A DNA stretch of 46,166 bases from Vibrio salilacus. Its GTDB lineage: Bacteria > Pseudomonadota > Gammaproteobacteria > Enterobacterales > Vibrionaceae. The stretch covers positions 1 to 46,166 of the forward strand of contig NZ_NIVQ01000021.1 of assembly GCF_002811245.1 (NCBI RefSeq), read 5' to 3'. Every line of letters begins with the position of its first letter. The first letter of the stretch is position 1. The translations under genes were made by a program, and so were the position numbers. The notes below the pieces were generated by a model that was not told the DNA's origin, did not search any database, and was given only the letters and a program-made list of their open reading frames with translations. This document shows positions 1 through 7,249 of the stretch, one piece after another.

Positions 1-10
1 ATAAGTTCAA

Positions 11-42
11 AAAAAATCCCTGAGCATAGCTCAGGGATTTTT
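11..42. terminator. Bidirectional rho-independent terminator
   Basis: An 11-bp GC-containing stem (AATCCCTGAGC with its complement) closes on a three-base loop. It is flanked by an A-run on the left and a T-run on the right, so it could end transcripts from either strand. The gene it serves on the plus strand lies outside the window. Confidence 0.85.
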
Positions 43-113
43 GTATGAGAGACAGGCACTAACGCTGGCTTTTCTAACTCTGTTTTTAAAATGTTTTCCA
101 GGTGGTTAAATAC

Positions 114-139
114 AAAAAACTCCAGTTAAGGAGTTTTTT
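114..139 (-). terminator. Terminator after the 25-codon microprotein gene
   Basis: A short stem (CTCC/GGAG, extended by A:T pairs) has a six-base loop and a T-run on both strands. It lies about 50 bases beyond the stop of the small minus-strand gene and would end that transcript. It could also act on a plus-strand transcript. Confidence 0.7.
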
Positions 140-189
140 CAAGCACGAATTCATCAAAAAGATTAACAAAAATGGAATGAATAAGTGGA

Positions 190-267
190 TTATTTAGCTG
201 ATGCCATCTCTTTCTTTACCATTACAGCTGCTGCAACGATGAAAGTGATGATTAGACCTAGCTCCAT
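190..267 (-). CDS. 25-aa hydrophobic membrane microprotein
   Basis: A 25-codon frame starts MELGLIITFIVAAAV and ends MVKKEMASAK. It has one hydrophobic segment of about 14 residues followed by a basic and polar tail, which suggests a single inner-membrane helix. The ATG follows a GAAGGG ribosome site by about eight bases, and a hairpin terminator stands downstream, so it has the outline of an independent gene. Function is unknown. It sits downstream of the sgrR/zinc-ribbon pair on the same strand but about 200 bases away. E. coli has a small protein gene (sgrT) near sgrR, but I see no sequence likeness to it and do not claim equivalence. Confidence 0.6.
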   Translation of the reverse strand: MELGLIITFIVAAAVMVKKEMASAK

Positions 268-470
268 TATAAAACCCTTCACGTAAAGTTGGAAAAACCG
301 AAAAGAAACTGCGGATATTCTAGCAGTTAAAAAAAACAATGATAGCCTTTAACGAGATTTTTACGTTTTTTATCGGCTCAAACCAAATGTCACCATCACT
401 TATCCATTTTCAACAATTTCTGCTCCTATATCCTTAAAGAAGCTGGTGAGAGTTTTATGCTAAAAATACG

Positions 471-722
471 TTATTTCACTGTCACTTTACCGCCAATAAT
501 TTTGTAGGCTGGCGCTGCGCGAATCAAGGTGTCGCGTGCAAACTCAATCCCACAGTTAGGGCAAAAACAAGCGATTTCTGTGTAGTCTTCGACAATGCGT
601 TGTTTAAAACATTTTACTAACGCCCCTTTACCGCCTTTACGGTATTTAAACAGCTTGGATTTACATTTTGCGCAGTAAATTCCAACAGTTTCAGTCGGTT
701 GTTTTTTATTCGGCTTAGCCAA
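471..722 (-). CDS. Small zinc-ribbon protein (83 aa)
   Basis: The protein has a CxxC pair near residue 16 (YCAKC), further cysteines, and a second CxxC pair (CFCPNC) near residue 55. This pattern suggests one zinc-binding ribbon, often found in small nucleic-acid-binding proteins; the phage Mu Com protein is a distant structural comparison. I chose a TTG start because AGGAG lies five bases before it and because it falls eight bases after the sgrR stop. An in-frame ATG further upstream would overlap sgrR by almost 100 bases and has no ribosome site. The tight spacing suggests translation coupled to sgrR. The target of the protein is unknown. Confidence 0.7.
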   Translation of the reverse strand: MAKPNKKQPTETVGIYCAKCKSKLFKYRKGGKGALVKCFKQRIVEDYTEIACFCPNCGIEFARDTLIRAAPAYKIIGGKVTVK

Positions 723-730
723 AGTCGCTC

Positions 731-2431
731 CTATAATGCCGGTTCTGTTGGCTCTGGTTTTACCCAAACCTTGCCAAAGTCGAACCAGCCTAGCGCATTG
801 CATTTGGCGTTTTGTAATGAACCACAATGATCTTTACTTACCCCTAACCAACAATGGAACATTGGGATAAGTTGTTTTTTCTCTACTAGTGATTGACCCA
901 ACAATTTGGCTGGAAATGGCGCATTTTCTGTTGCTTGCCACTGTTGCACGACTTGAGCCCAATAATTAAAATCTTGTTCACGGCTTGACGCTTCGATGTC
1001 ACTGTAATTCAATAGCCACCCGGCCAGTGCGTCGTCTCGATTGGTGGCAATCCCCATCGGTTTAATCCAAATATCAACCTCTTCAGTGTTCTCTACTGTC
1101 AGATCATATTTAATTAACTGCACTGTTAATCCGTCTTGTTTCAATAGAGAATCGATCCCCTTGACTAAAGTTGGAAACATAGGATGTTGAGCATGATAAG
1201 CCACTGTCACTGTGCGATAAGCAGGTGGTGTCGCAACTCCTTTGCGGATATGGTGATACCAGCCCGGCTTCAGTCCAAGTGCAGGCAATACGCCGAGCTC
1301 AACGATTTTGTCTTGCGGGAGTTGCTGGTACAGGTTTAGGGAGTTTAATCGCTGACTAAAATAGTTGGCCCAATCATCTGATGCCGCCAATCCATTTTTT
1401 CTGTTCAGCAGCAATAGGGTACTGCCAGGATCAAGCGCTACCTCGTCGCTGTAATTAACAACTTCAGGTTTGATAGGTTTTGTTAAGCTTGGAAAAACCA
1501 TCGATGAATAGGCTTCATCGATAACCCAAACTTCAACTCGGTCAAGTAGAGGCCTAAAGCCAAAGTAGCCGTCAAATGCTTGCAAAACCAAGCGTTTTTC
1601 GTCGTTTTGTACGACTCTATATGGTCCGGTCCCGACAGGTGATAAATCAAAGTTCTCTGCCCTACGATCTTCAGGTAGAACGATTTTGGCGCACGACTCT
1701 GCCAATAAAAGCGGTAATTTATAATCATCTAGGTTGAGATGAACATCAACAATCAAATGACCGGGAGTGTCGACTCGCTCAATATGGGAAAATAGTCGCT
1801 TATGTTTCAATTTACTAAAACAATCAACAATCATCTCTGTTGTAAGCAAGTCTCCATTATGAAAACGGACACTTGGACGAATGTAGAAACGCCACTGACG
1901 CGGATTCAACATTTCCCAGGTATGGGCCAGATCAGGTTGCAGCATTTCGCGCTCATCAAGCTGGGTTAATCCACTAAAGATCTGTTGGGCAATGTGCAGT
2001 TCAGAACGACGCATCTGAATACTTGGGTTGAGGTTAGTTAGCGGTCGATAATAGGGTAACCGCACTACCTGCTGCCCTTCTTGATGAACCACGCCAAGAT
2101 AACTTTCAACCACTTGCGCTAACTTGGCGCTGTCATTATCAAGTACTTTTAGCGCTTGACCAATTTTACCCTCTTCGAGATAACGACGAGCCAGCGCCTC
2201 ACTCACATCTGAGCGACTACGCTTAAAAATCAATTGAGAGAGTTTGCCGCGACCTGGCGCTGGGCGCCACTCCAGCCAACCTTCTTCTTCCATTTTATTG
2301 AGAACAATGCGTGCGTTACGACGAGTACAAAATAAAATGCCGGTGATCTCTTCTAGTTGCACACCACTGTCTTGGCCTTTGTAGTGTTCAAATAGGGTTT
2401 CAAATTGGACGCGTAAACGGGGGCTGCTCAT
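731..2431 (-). CDS. sgrR: SgrR-like transcriptional regulator
   Basis: A 566-residue protein begins with a winged-helix DNA-binding domain (about residues 1-80, including CTRRNARIVLNKMEEEGW). A linker follows, then a large domain of the extracellular solute-binding protein family 5 type from about residue 165 (ELHIAQQIFSGLTQLDE, VGTGPYRV). This architecture and length match E. coli SgrR (551 aa), which senses sugar-phosphate stress and activates the small RNA SgrS. Here no SgrS-like gene lies directly upstream, because a same-strand gene ends about 80 bases away. The regulon is therefore uncertain, and other SgrR-family members exist. No strong ribosome site is visible before the ATG. The zinc-ribbon gene follows within eight bases. 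Confidence 0.85.
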   Translation of the reverse strand: MSSPRLRVQFETLFEHYKGQDSGVQLEEITGILFCTRRNARIVLNKMEEEGWLEWRPAPGRGKLSQLIFKRSRSDVSEALARRYLEEGKIGQALKVLDNDSAKLAQVVESYLGVVHQEGQQVVRLPYYRPLTNLNPSIQMRRSELHIAQQIFSGLTQLDEREMLQPDLAHTWEMLNPRQWRFYIRPSVRFHNGDLLTTEMIVDCFSKLKHKRLFSHIERVDTPGHLIVDVHLNLDDYKLPLLLAESCAKIVLPEDRRAENFDLSPVGTGPYRVVQNDEKRLVLQAFDGYFGFRPLLDRVEVWVIDEAYSSMVFPSLTKPIKPEVVNYSDEVALDPGSTLLLLNRKNGLAASDDWANYFSQRLNSLNLYQQLPQDKIVELGVLPALGLKPGWYHHIRKGVATPPAYRTVTVAYHAQHPMFPTLVKGIDSLLKQDGLTVQLIKYDLTVENTEEVDIWIKPMGIATNRDDALAGWLLNYSDIEASSREQDFNYWAQVVQQWQATENAPFPAKLLGQSLVEKKQLIPMFHCWLGVSKDHCGSLQNAKCNALGWFDFGKVWVKPEPTEPAL

Positions 2432-2508
2432 AAAGAGGAAATCTCAATTGATATACTATGAGTTTAATTTTCCCCGTTTAGATGATGTTGATCAAGTGCT
2501 GTCGTAGA

Positions 2509-2742
2509 TTATTGTATCTTGAGCCCAATTTGAGTGGCGAGTTCGTTTAATTGCTGTTCACTATCAAGTTTGATCGACCAAGTGGTTTCACTGCCATGGG
2601 CAGCAATGACATTGGCGCCACGTCCAATGAGAGATAATGCATCGATTTGAGCTTGCAAAGACACCATGTGTGCACCGCCAAGCTTGATAACGACCTCATG
2701 CGCAGAGGCTATCACCTTGCCACCGCTAAATGGAATAATCAT
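2509..2742 (-). CDS. DUF3389 family protein
   Basis: This 77-residue protein starts MIIPFSGGKVIASAHEVVIK, resembling the DUF3389 family that I know mainly from Vibrio and relatives. It has no membrane segment and no obvious catalytic motif. Its start overlaps the stop of the thioesterase gene by four bases, so the two are almost certainly co-translated. The family has no known function; pairing with a MenI-type thioesterase is the only contextual clue. Confidence 0.8.
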   Translation of the reverse strand: MIIPFSGGKVIASAHEVVIKLGGAHMVSLQAQIDALSLIGRGANVIAAHGSETTWSIKLDSEQQLNELATQIGLKIQ

Positions 2743-3191
2743 ACCGCCGCCGCCATTATAGATGCCGATTTTTTGTGTTTTTTGATAGCGATGGTTAGTC
2801 GACTGGTGCAGACAAGTCGTCCACGTTCATCTGTGATGTTGATTTGCCACACTTGTGTGGACACGCCTAGATGAATAGGTTTGGCAGTTCCAATTACTTT
2901 ACCACTGCGCATCGAGCGGACATGGTTGGCATTGATATCAAGTCCTACGCAATAGCTGTCTTTATCGACACAGAAGTTGGCAGCTAAAGACCCCAGTGTT
3001 TCGGCCAGTACAACCGATGCTCCACCATGTAACATACCTAAAGGTTGGTGAGTAAACGAACAGACGGGCATGGTGGCCGAAATATAATCGTCACCAACGT
3101 CACTGTAGATGATGTCTAGGTGTTCAATAAGGGTATTTTTAGAGGTCTGATTGAGCGCGTCTAAGTTAATCGGTCGTTTCCAAATAGTCAT
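2739..3191 (-). CDS. menI: Hotdog-fold acyl-CoA thioesterase, MenI/YdiI type
   Basis: The protein resembles E. coli YdiI (MenI) along its length: it begins MTIWKRPINLDALN, carries the signature PLGMLHGGASVVLAETLGS near residues 50-68, and later has INANHVRS and KPIHLGVSTQVWQI. MenI hydrolyses 1,4-dihydroxy-2-naphthoyl-CoA in menaquinone synthesis and accepts other acyl-CoAs. The glutamate of the LAETLGS segment is the usual catalytic acid of this subfamily. At 150 residues it is about 14 longer than YdiI, with an extra basic C-terminal tail (KKHKKSASIMAAAV). It leads a two-gene unit with the DUF3389 gene. The exact substrate cannot be read from sequence. Confidence 0.88.
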   Translation of the reverse strand: MTIWKRPINLDALNQTSKNTLIEHLDIIYSDVGDDYISATMPVCSFTHQPLGMLHGGASVVLAETLGSLAANFCVDKDSYCVGLDINANHVRSMRSGKVIGTAKPIHLGVSTQVWQINITDERGRLVCTSRLTIAIKKHKKSASIMAAAV

Positions 3192-3295
3192 CGTGTTTCT
3201 CGTTGCTCTCTTCAGTTAACAAAGATTGTAACCTAATGTTATCATTGACCCGTTGTCAAATTGCTATTAAAACGGAAAATTCAATTTTGCATTAA

Positions 3296-4378
3296 TTAAG
3301 TGCCAAGAATTAACAGAGGTAAGCGCAAAAGTTCATCGCCAGTAGAAGCAAAGTACCAAATAATACTAATTAAGCCAGCCACAAGACCGACGTACCAGAT
3401 TGCGGAAATAATTTGACCATATCTGTCTAAAGGTAATAGGTGGCTGTGGTGGCGTCCTCTCCATTCAATGACGACTTCTAACATCCCCATAATCAACAAA
3501 AAGCCAAACAGTGTTAAGCCCAATGAATAGCTCAGCACAACGCCGCCTGCCGCCGCTGCGGTGCACAAAGCAATACCAGCAATGCTGTTCATTGAGAAAC
3601 TAATGCTCTTTAAAATATGACCCCCATCAAGTGGTAGGATTGGCAATAGATTAAACAGATTGAGAAAGGCATTAAATACCGCAAGACCGGCAAAGAACAT
3701 CTCACCAGTGACTAAATAAGCCACCAGCAAAAGGATCGATAAGATCAAACCAAACATCGGGCCCATAATCGAAATTACTACGTCTTGCCAGCGGGTATTT
3801 ATTTTCTCATCGCTCAGAGCCAATCCGCCCAGAAATGGTACTAAGTAAATTCCTTTCGTTTTCATACCAAAGTATTTCATCGCTCGCACGTGGCCATATT
3901 CGTGAAACACCAAACAAGCAATCAATGCTAAGGCAAATTGAAACGAGAATAGCCATGAATATGCCGCCAAACTGGCAGAAGCAAGTACCACTTTGATCAG
4001 TTTGGCACTTTTAAGCGCTTTCATACCCAGCGAAACCAAACCAATTAGACTGAATTTTCGCTCAGGCATTGGTGGGTTAAATGGTACTTGTTGCTCGATA
4101 TCTTTACTGTTTCGCTGCCCAGATAGAATGGTTTCGCCGTTGACGGTTGCGACAAATTCTAGTGAGAACGGTTGCCATACTAAGCGCGTCTCTAAACGAC
4201 AGTTCAGTTCTTTATCACCGCTTAACAATGAAAACTGATGCTCACTTTGCGCTTGGCGATCTGAATCGGCGTCAAGCTGAGAAACCAATTGGTTATCCCA
4301 ATAGAGTTGTTGCCAGCCGGCAAGCGAGCCTTCTAAGCGTAATGGTTTGCCGAACAAATCGATGGAGAGTAATTGCAA
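3296..4378 (-). CDS. Site-2-protease-family (M50) membrane metallopeptidase
   Basis: A 360-residue protein has a soluble N-terminal region of about 110 residues, then several membrane segments. The zinc motif HEYGH sits near residue 160 within a membrane helix, and LPLDGG near residue 250 supplies the third ligand, both diagnostic of intramembrane M50 proteases. No PDZ domain is apparent, so it is not RseP. The start appears to be TTG, with AGGT about eight bases upstream; the next in-frame ATG is too far inside. The N-terminal domain may be a sensor or substrate-docking module. Natural substrates are unknown. Confidence 0.85.
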   Translation of the reverse strand: MQLLSIDLFGKPLRLEGSLAGWQQLYWDNQLVSQLDADSDRQAQSEHQFSLLSGDKELNCRLETRLVWQPFSLEFVATVNGETILSGQRNSKDIEQQVPFNPPMPERKFSLIGLVSLGMKALKSAKLIKVVLASASLAAYSWLFSFQFALALIACLVFHEYGHVRAMKYFGMKTKGIYLVPFLGGLALSDEKINTRWQDVVISIMGPMFGLILSILLLVAYLVTGEMFFAGLAVFNAFLNLFNLLPILPLDGGHILKSISFSMNSIAGIALCTAAAAGGVVLSYSLGLTLFGFLLIMGMLEVVIEWRGRHHSHLLPLDRYGQIISAIWYVGLVAGLISIIWYFASTGDELLRLPLLILGT

Positions 4379-4641
4379 CTTATTGACCTACTAATTTGAT
4401 ATAACAACGCTGCAGATTATGCCTACCAAGTCTAAGCAGGTAAAGTAAATGGTTATATTATGACCCTGTCACCTTTGTTAACTCTATGAATCGTATTATT
4501 TTGTTTGCTTTTTAATCGACGGGTGAATAATAGGCTCTTTTATGCTGTTAATGTGTTGCAAATGAGTAAAGCCCTTTATTTTCGGAAGATAAAGTGCATA
4601 ATAACCGCCGTTATTCATACCTTAAGAAATGTGAGTCCATT

Positions 4642-5199
4642 ATGTCTTCTGAAGCAACTATGCTAGAACGCTGCCAATCAAAATGTGAACTATGTGCTGC
4701 CCAAGCACCATTAACGGCATTTGCTGTTCCTCCGCACAGCCATGTGACAGTAGATTACGCGATTATGGTTTGTGATAAATGTTTGGGCGAGATTGAAGAT
4801 CCGCAAGACATTAACCATTGGCGCTGCCTTAACGATAGCATGTGGAGCCAAGTACCTGCGGTACAGGTCACGGCTTGGCGCCAACTGACTCGCTTAAACA
4901 GTGAAACTTGGGCGCAAGACGCGCTAGACATGATGTACATGGAAGAAGATCAAATGAACTGGGCAATGACGGGGATGTCTGCTGACGACAAACCATTCGA
5001 TTGCAACGGCGTTGAACTTAAAAAAGGTGACGACGTAACGGTAATCAAAGACCTGCCAGTGAAAGGCACTAACCAAGTTATCAAGCAAGGTACGGTTATC
5101 CGTGGTATCAGCATCGGTAATGATCCTAAGTTGGTTTCAGGTAAAGCCAATGGCGGTCAGTCTATGTACGTGATTGCTGAGTTTACTCGTAAGAAGTAA
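4642..5199 (+). CDS. PhnA/YjdM family zinc-ribbon protein
   Basis: A 185-residue protein has an N-terminal zinc ribbon (CELCAAQ near residue 16 and CDKCLGE near residue 46) and a C-terminal PhnA domain (LKKGDDVTVIKDLPVKGTN, then IRGISIGNDP). The family was named for phosphonate utilisation, but the E. coli protein is not needed for that and its role remains unclear. An upstream in-frame ATG would add 16 unconserved residues; I chose the ATG where family similarity begins. It stands alone, with its own terminator about 50 bases downstream. Confidence 0.85.
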   Translation: MSSEATMLERCQSKCELCAAQAPLTAFAVPPHSHVTVDYAIMVCDKCLGEIEDPQDINHWRCLNDSMWSQVPAVQVTAWRQLTRLNSETWAQDALDMMYMEEDQMNWAMTGMSADDKPFDCNGVELKKGDDVTVIKDLPVKGTNQVIKQGTVIRGISIGNDPKLVSGKANGGQSMYVIAEFTRKK

Positions 5200-5248
5200 C
5201 TTCTTGCTGAGCTAAATCGAGAATTAAAAAAAGCGCTCAATTAATGGT

Positions 5249-5284
5249 AATGCCGTTCACTTAAGAGTGAACGGCATTTTTGTT
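5249..5284 (+). terminator. Terminator of the PhnA-family gene
   Basis: A 13-bp stem (AATGCCGTTCAC arm with its complement) has a small loop and is followed by TTTTTGTTT. It lies 50 bases past the stop codon. Confidence 0.9.
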
Positions 5285-5308
5285 TGCCCGGCTAAGCAGG
5301 CAAACAAA

Positions 5309-5335
5309 AAAGCCAGCAACAAGGCTGGCTTTCTA
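5309..5335 (-). terminator. Terminator of the DUF1127 gene
   Basis: Stem AAAGCCAGC/GCTGGCTTT has a five-base loop. It lies just past the stop of the minus-strand DUF1127 gene, with a T-run on that strand. A further hairpin (TGTTTGCC/GGCAAACA, 5281-5306) lies between it and the PhnA-gene terminator. Confidence 0.85.
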
Positions 5336-5352
5336 AAATCGTCTATTTGAAT

Positions 5353-5544
5353 TTAACGATACAATCCAATATCTCTTTGCATATGTCCAGATAAATCGGT
5401 TGCATAATGTGCACGTGGTTCACTGTTATCAACAAATAGAATATCTAATAAGTGTGCAATCAATCCTTTGAAAGAAACCGAGTAGGTTTTTTTATCCATA
5501 GAGATAGGAGCATTGATGCTACCCATTTGCATTGCTTGTGCCAT
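5353..5544 (-). CDS. DUF1127-like small protein (63 aa)
   Basis: The C-terminus (DLSGHMQRDIGLYR) matches the arginine-rich end of the DUF1127 (YjiS-like) family, where a short helix ends in a conserved RDIG motif. In other proteobacteria such proteins take part in RNA turnover or phosphate metabolism, but the role in Vibrio is not established. The ATG is chosen because AGAGAGG precedes it by five bases; an upstream in-frame ATG lacks a ribosome site. It has its own terminator and a roughly 290-base upstream region, so it is probably a single-gene transcript. Confidence 0.75.
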   Translation of the reverse strand: MAQAMQMGSINAPISMDKKTYSVSFKGLIAHLLDILFVDNSEPRAHYATDLSGHMQRDIGLYR

Positions 5545-5750
5545 GATTGCCTCTCTATAAACTGTCGTAGTTCGTTTTGATGGGCTAATGATAGGCAATA
5601 ATTTACTGGTCAAAAAATGACAAATTTTCTTTTTTTAAATTAGAAAAACTAATGCAACAACTCATTAACAGGCGTAAGTGCGCTCTATCTAGTAAATCTG
5701 CATATTCTTTCATTATCAGTCATTATTAATGAATAATAATTTTCAAATCA

Positions 5751-5814
5751 CATGCCTTGCGTTGATTTTTTACACATTTTTTACAAGTTAATGTGTCTTG
5801 ATACGCAAGGCATG
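5751..5814. repeat. Long two-tier inverted repeat downstream of the terC/alx gene
   Basis: A perfect 12-bp inverted repeat (CATGCCTTGCGT and its complement) encloses a second 7-bp inverted repeat (ACACATT/AATGTGT), with an apical loop of about 11 bases. It lies about 20 bases past the terC/alx stop codon, so it would fold in that mRNA's 3' end. It lacks the clean T-run of a classical terminator. The remaining bases between it and the DUF1127 start are AT-rich and show no gene. Confidence 0.65.
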
Positions 5815-5835
5815 ATACTAAGACAATACAATTAC

Positions 5836-6792
5836 TTATTCAGCATTAGTCGCGATTTCAGGTGTTTGCTTGCGCTGCTTGATCATCGAAGCAACAATCG
5901 CAATGGTCATTGTCGCTAATAACACCATTAAAGACCACAAGGTTGGGATCTCCCAGTCAGTACCGACCAACATCATTTTGATACCAATAAATACCATAAT
6001 GAATGACAGTGCTGGCTTAAGGTAAATAAACTTATCCATCATACCTTGTAAAACAAAGTACAAGGAACGCAAGCCGAGTAGCGCGAATACGTTCGCAGCC
6101 AAAACCAGAAACGGCTCGCGTGTAACAGCAAAGATCGCAGGGATGGAATCTAAAGCAAACATCACATCCATAAACGCAATCACTGCAATCACGATGAACA
6201 TAGGTGTTGCAACACGTCGCCCTTGCTCAATAACAGTGAGCGCATTACCTGAAAATGTCTCACTGACAGGGATCCAACGGCGAATTAACCGCTCCGGTAG
6301 CGGGTTTACCGACTCTTCACCTTTGTCACGCGCTAGCTGAATACCCGTCCAGATCAAAAATAGTGCGAATAGATACAGCACCCAGTGGTATTGCGCCAGC
6401 AATTGCGCGCCGACCGCAATCATGACTGCACGCAATAACAGCGCGCCAATCACCCCCCATAACAGAGCTCGCGGACGTAAATGCTCTGGCACGAGGTATT
6501 GGTGAAAGATGATCGCAAACACAAACAGGTTATCGACGCTGAGTGATTTCTCAAGCAGATAGCCTGTGGTAAAAGCAATGCTAGCATTATGTGCGCTATA
6601 TTCACTGCCTGGTGCATATACATCCCAAAAAAGATAAATGCTTGCAGCAAATAAAAACGCCAATGCAAACCAGATGAGGCTCCAGATTGCCGCTTTTTTG
6701 ATCGTTACTTTGCCACCACGCGTTTGCCAAATATCCAGGCTAACCAGTATTAGGGTCAGAAGTGCAAAGCTGATGTAAGTTATTGGGGTCAT
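5836..6792 (-). CDS. alx: TerC/Alx family inner-membrane protein
   Basis: A 318-residue polytopic protein with about eight or nine membrane helices. The TerC signatures are visible: LEKSLSVDNLFVFAIIF near residue 70, and AVIAFMDVMFALDSIPAIFA near residue 195, with acidic residues buried in helices as expected of metal-ion exporters. E. coli Alx, the nearest well-studied relative, has been linked to manganese homeostasis and alkaline pH. The start is set by AGGAGG five bases upstream of ATG; the frame stays open 42 codons further but without a ribosome site. A leader of about 230 bases holds a yybP-ykoY riboswitch and a second hairpin at the ribosome site, so expression is probably manganese- or pH-responsive. 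Confidence 0.9.
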   Translation of the reverse strand: MTPITYISFALLTLILVSLDIWQTRGGKVTIKKAAIWSLIWFALAFLFAASIYLFWDVYAPGSEYSAHNASIAFTTGYLLEKSLSVDNLFVFAIIFHQYLVPEHLRPRALLWGVIGALLLRAVMIAVGAQLLAQYHWVLYLFALFLIWTGIQLARDKGEESVNPLPERLIRRWIPVSETFSGNALTVIEQGRRVATPMFIVIAVIAFMDVMFALDSIPAIFAVTREPFLVLAANVFALLGLRSLYFVLQGMMDKFIYLKPALSFIMVFIGIKMMLVGTDWEIPTLWSLMVLLATMTIAIVASMIKQRKQTPEIATNAE

Positions 6793-6796
6793 ATGT

Positions 6797-6847
6797 CCTC
6801 CTAAAACGGAGGGATCGCATTGAAAAAGATGACGTGTAACGATCCCT
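6797..6847 (-). promoter_or_regulatory. Alternative hairpins controlling the terC/alx ribosome site
   Basis: In mRNA sense, CCTCC lies six bases before the GGAGG ribosome site and can pair with it (CCTCC-gtttta-GGAGG), hiding the site. The same CCT bases belong to the 3' arm of a competing 8-bp stem, AGGGATCG/CGATCCCT, with a loop of about 22 bases. The two stems share three bases, so they exclude each other. This is the layout expected of a translational expression platform. Confidence 0.6.
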
Positions 6848-6896
6848 ACCGCAAACAAAAGCTCTACACAGCAAGTAAAGCCGTGCAGTATTTGAA

Positions 6897-7016
6897 TACG
6901 TTGGTCTCGTCGAAACACACTGATAGCGCCTATCAGTGGTGTTTATACTTACCGGATAGAAGCAACGACTATCGAGATGACGATAAGTAAACCATTGGCG
7001 ACTACTCCCCAAACAG
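6897..7016 (-). promoter_or_regulatory. yybP-ykoY (manganese) riboswitch aptamer
   Basis: Read in the direction of the terC/alx gene, the leader contains TTTGGGGAGTAG at its 5' side and CGACGAGACCAACG at its 3' side, the hallmarks of the yybP-ykoY aptamer. TTGG and CCAA can form the closing helix. Between them lies a perfect 9-bp hairpin (CACTGATAG/CTATCAGTG, three-base loop). The class binds Mn2+ and is found upstream of mntP and alx in E. coli. A TATTAT box about 35 bases upstream of the aptamer could be the -10 element. Confidence 0.85.
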
Positions 7017-7061
7017 CGCGGATTTTATGCCTCAATTTGGCGTTCGTCTATAATAAAAATC

Positions 7062-7089
7062 AAAAAAGAGCAAAAAAATGCTCTTTTTT
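7062..7089 (-). terminator. Hairpin terminator before the riboswitch
   Basis: AAAAAAGAGCA and TGCTCTTTTTT form an 11-bp stem with a short A-loop. It would end the minus-strand transcript carrying the nucleotidase and the 31-codon gene, just before the terC/alx promoter region. Confidence 0.8.
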
Positions 7090-7105
7090 AGTTGCTAATC
7101 AATAG

Positions 7106-7201
7106 TCAAATTCCGCCAAACGGTACAAAATACACTAAGGCAGTCCAGATCCCTATCCAACTAGCAATCACAGCGATGTCTATCCAATCTTTACTACACA
7201 T
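7106..7201 (-). CDS. 31-aa single-helix membrane microprotein
   Basis: A 31-codon frame begins MCSKDWIDIAVIASWIGIW and ends TALVYFVPFGGI. It is mostly hydrophobic, with three tryptophans and a short polar start, as in a one-helix membrane protein. A strong AGGGGGAG ribosome site directly precedes the ATG. It lies 48 bases after the nucleotidase stop and 16 bases before a terminator on the same strand, so it looks like the last gene of that transcript. Function is unknown. Confidence 0.65.
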   Translation of the reverse strand: MCSKDWIDIAVIASWIGIWTALVYFVPFGGI

Positions 7202-7249
7202 AACTCCCCCTTGAGTGCGATATCACGCAAGCTTGGACTCATAGAAGTA

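Noticed and set aside
723..827. Longer version of the zinc-ribbon protein beginning inside sgrR
   Set aside because: The extension overlaps sgrR, has no ribosome site and reads as the complement of sgrR coding sequence; a TTG with AGGAG fits better.
2432..2508. SgrS-like small RNA upstream of sgrR
   Set aside because: The gap is only about 77 bases, with no terminator hairpin and T-tail and no visible ptsG-pairing segment.
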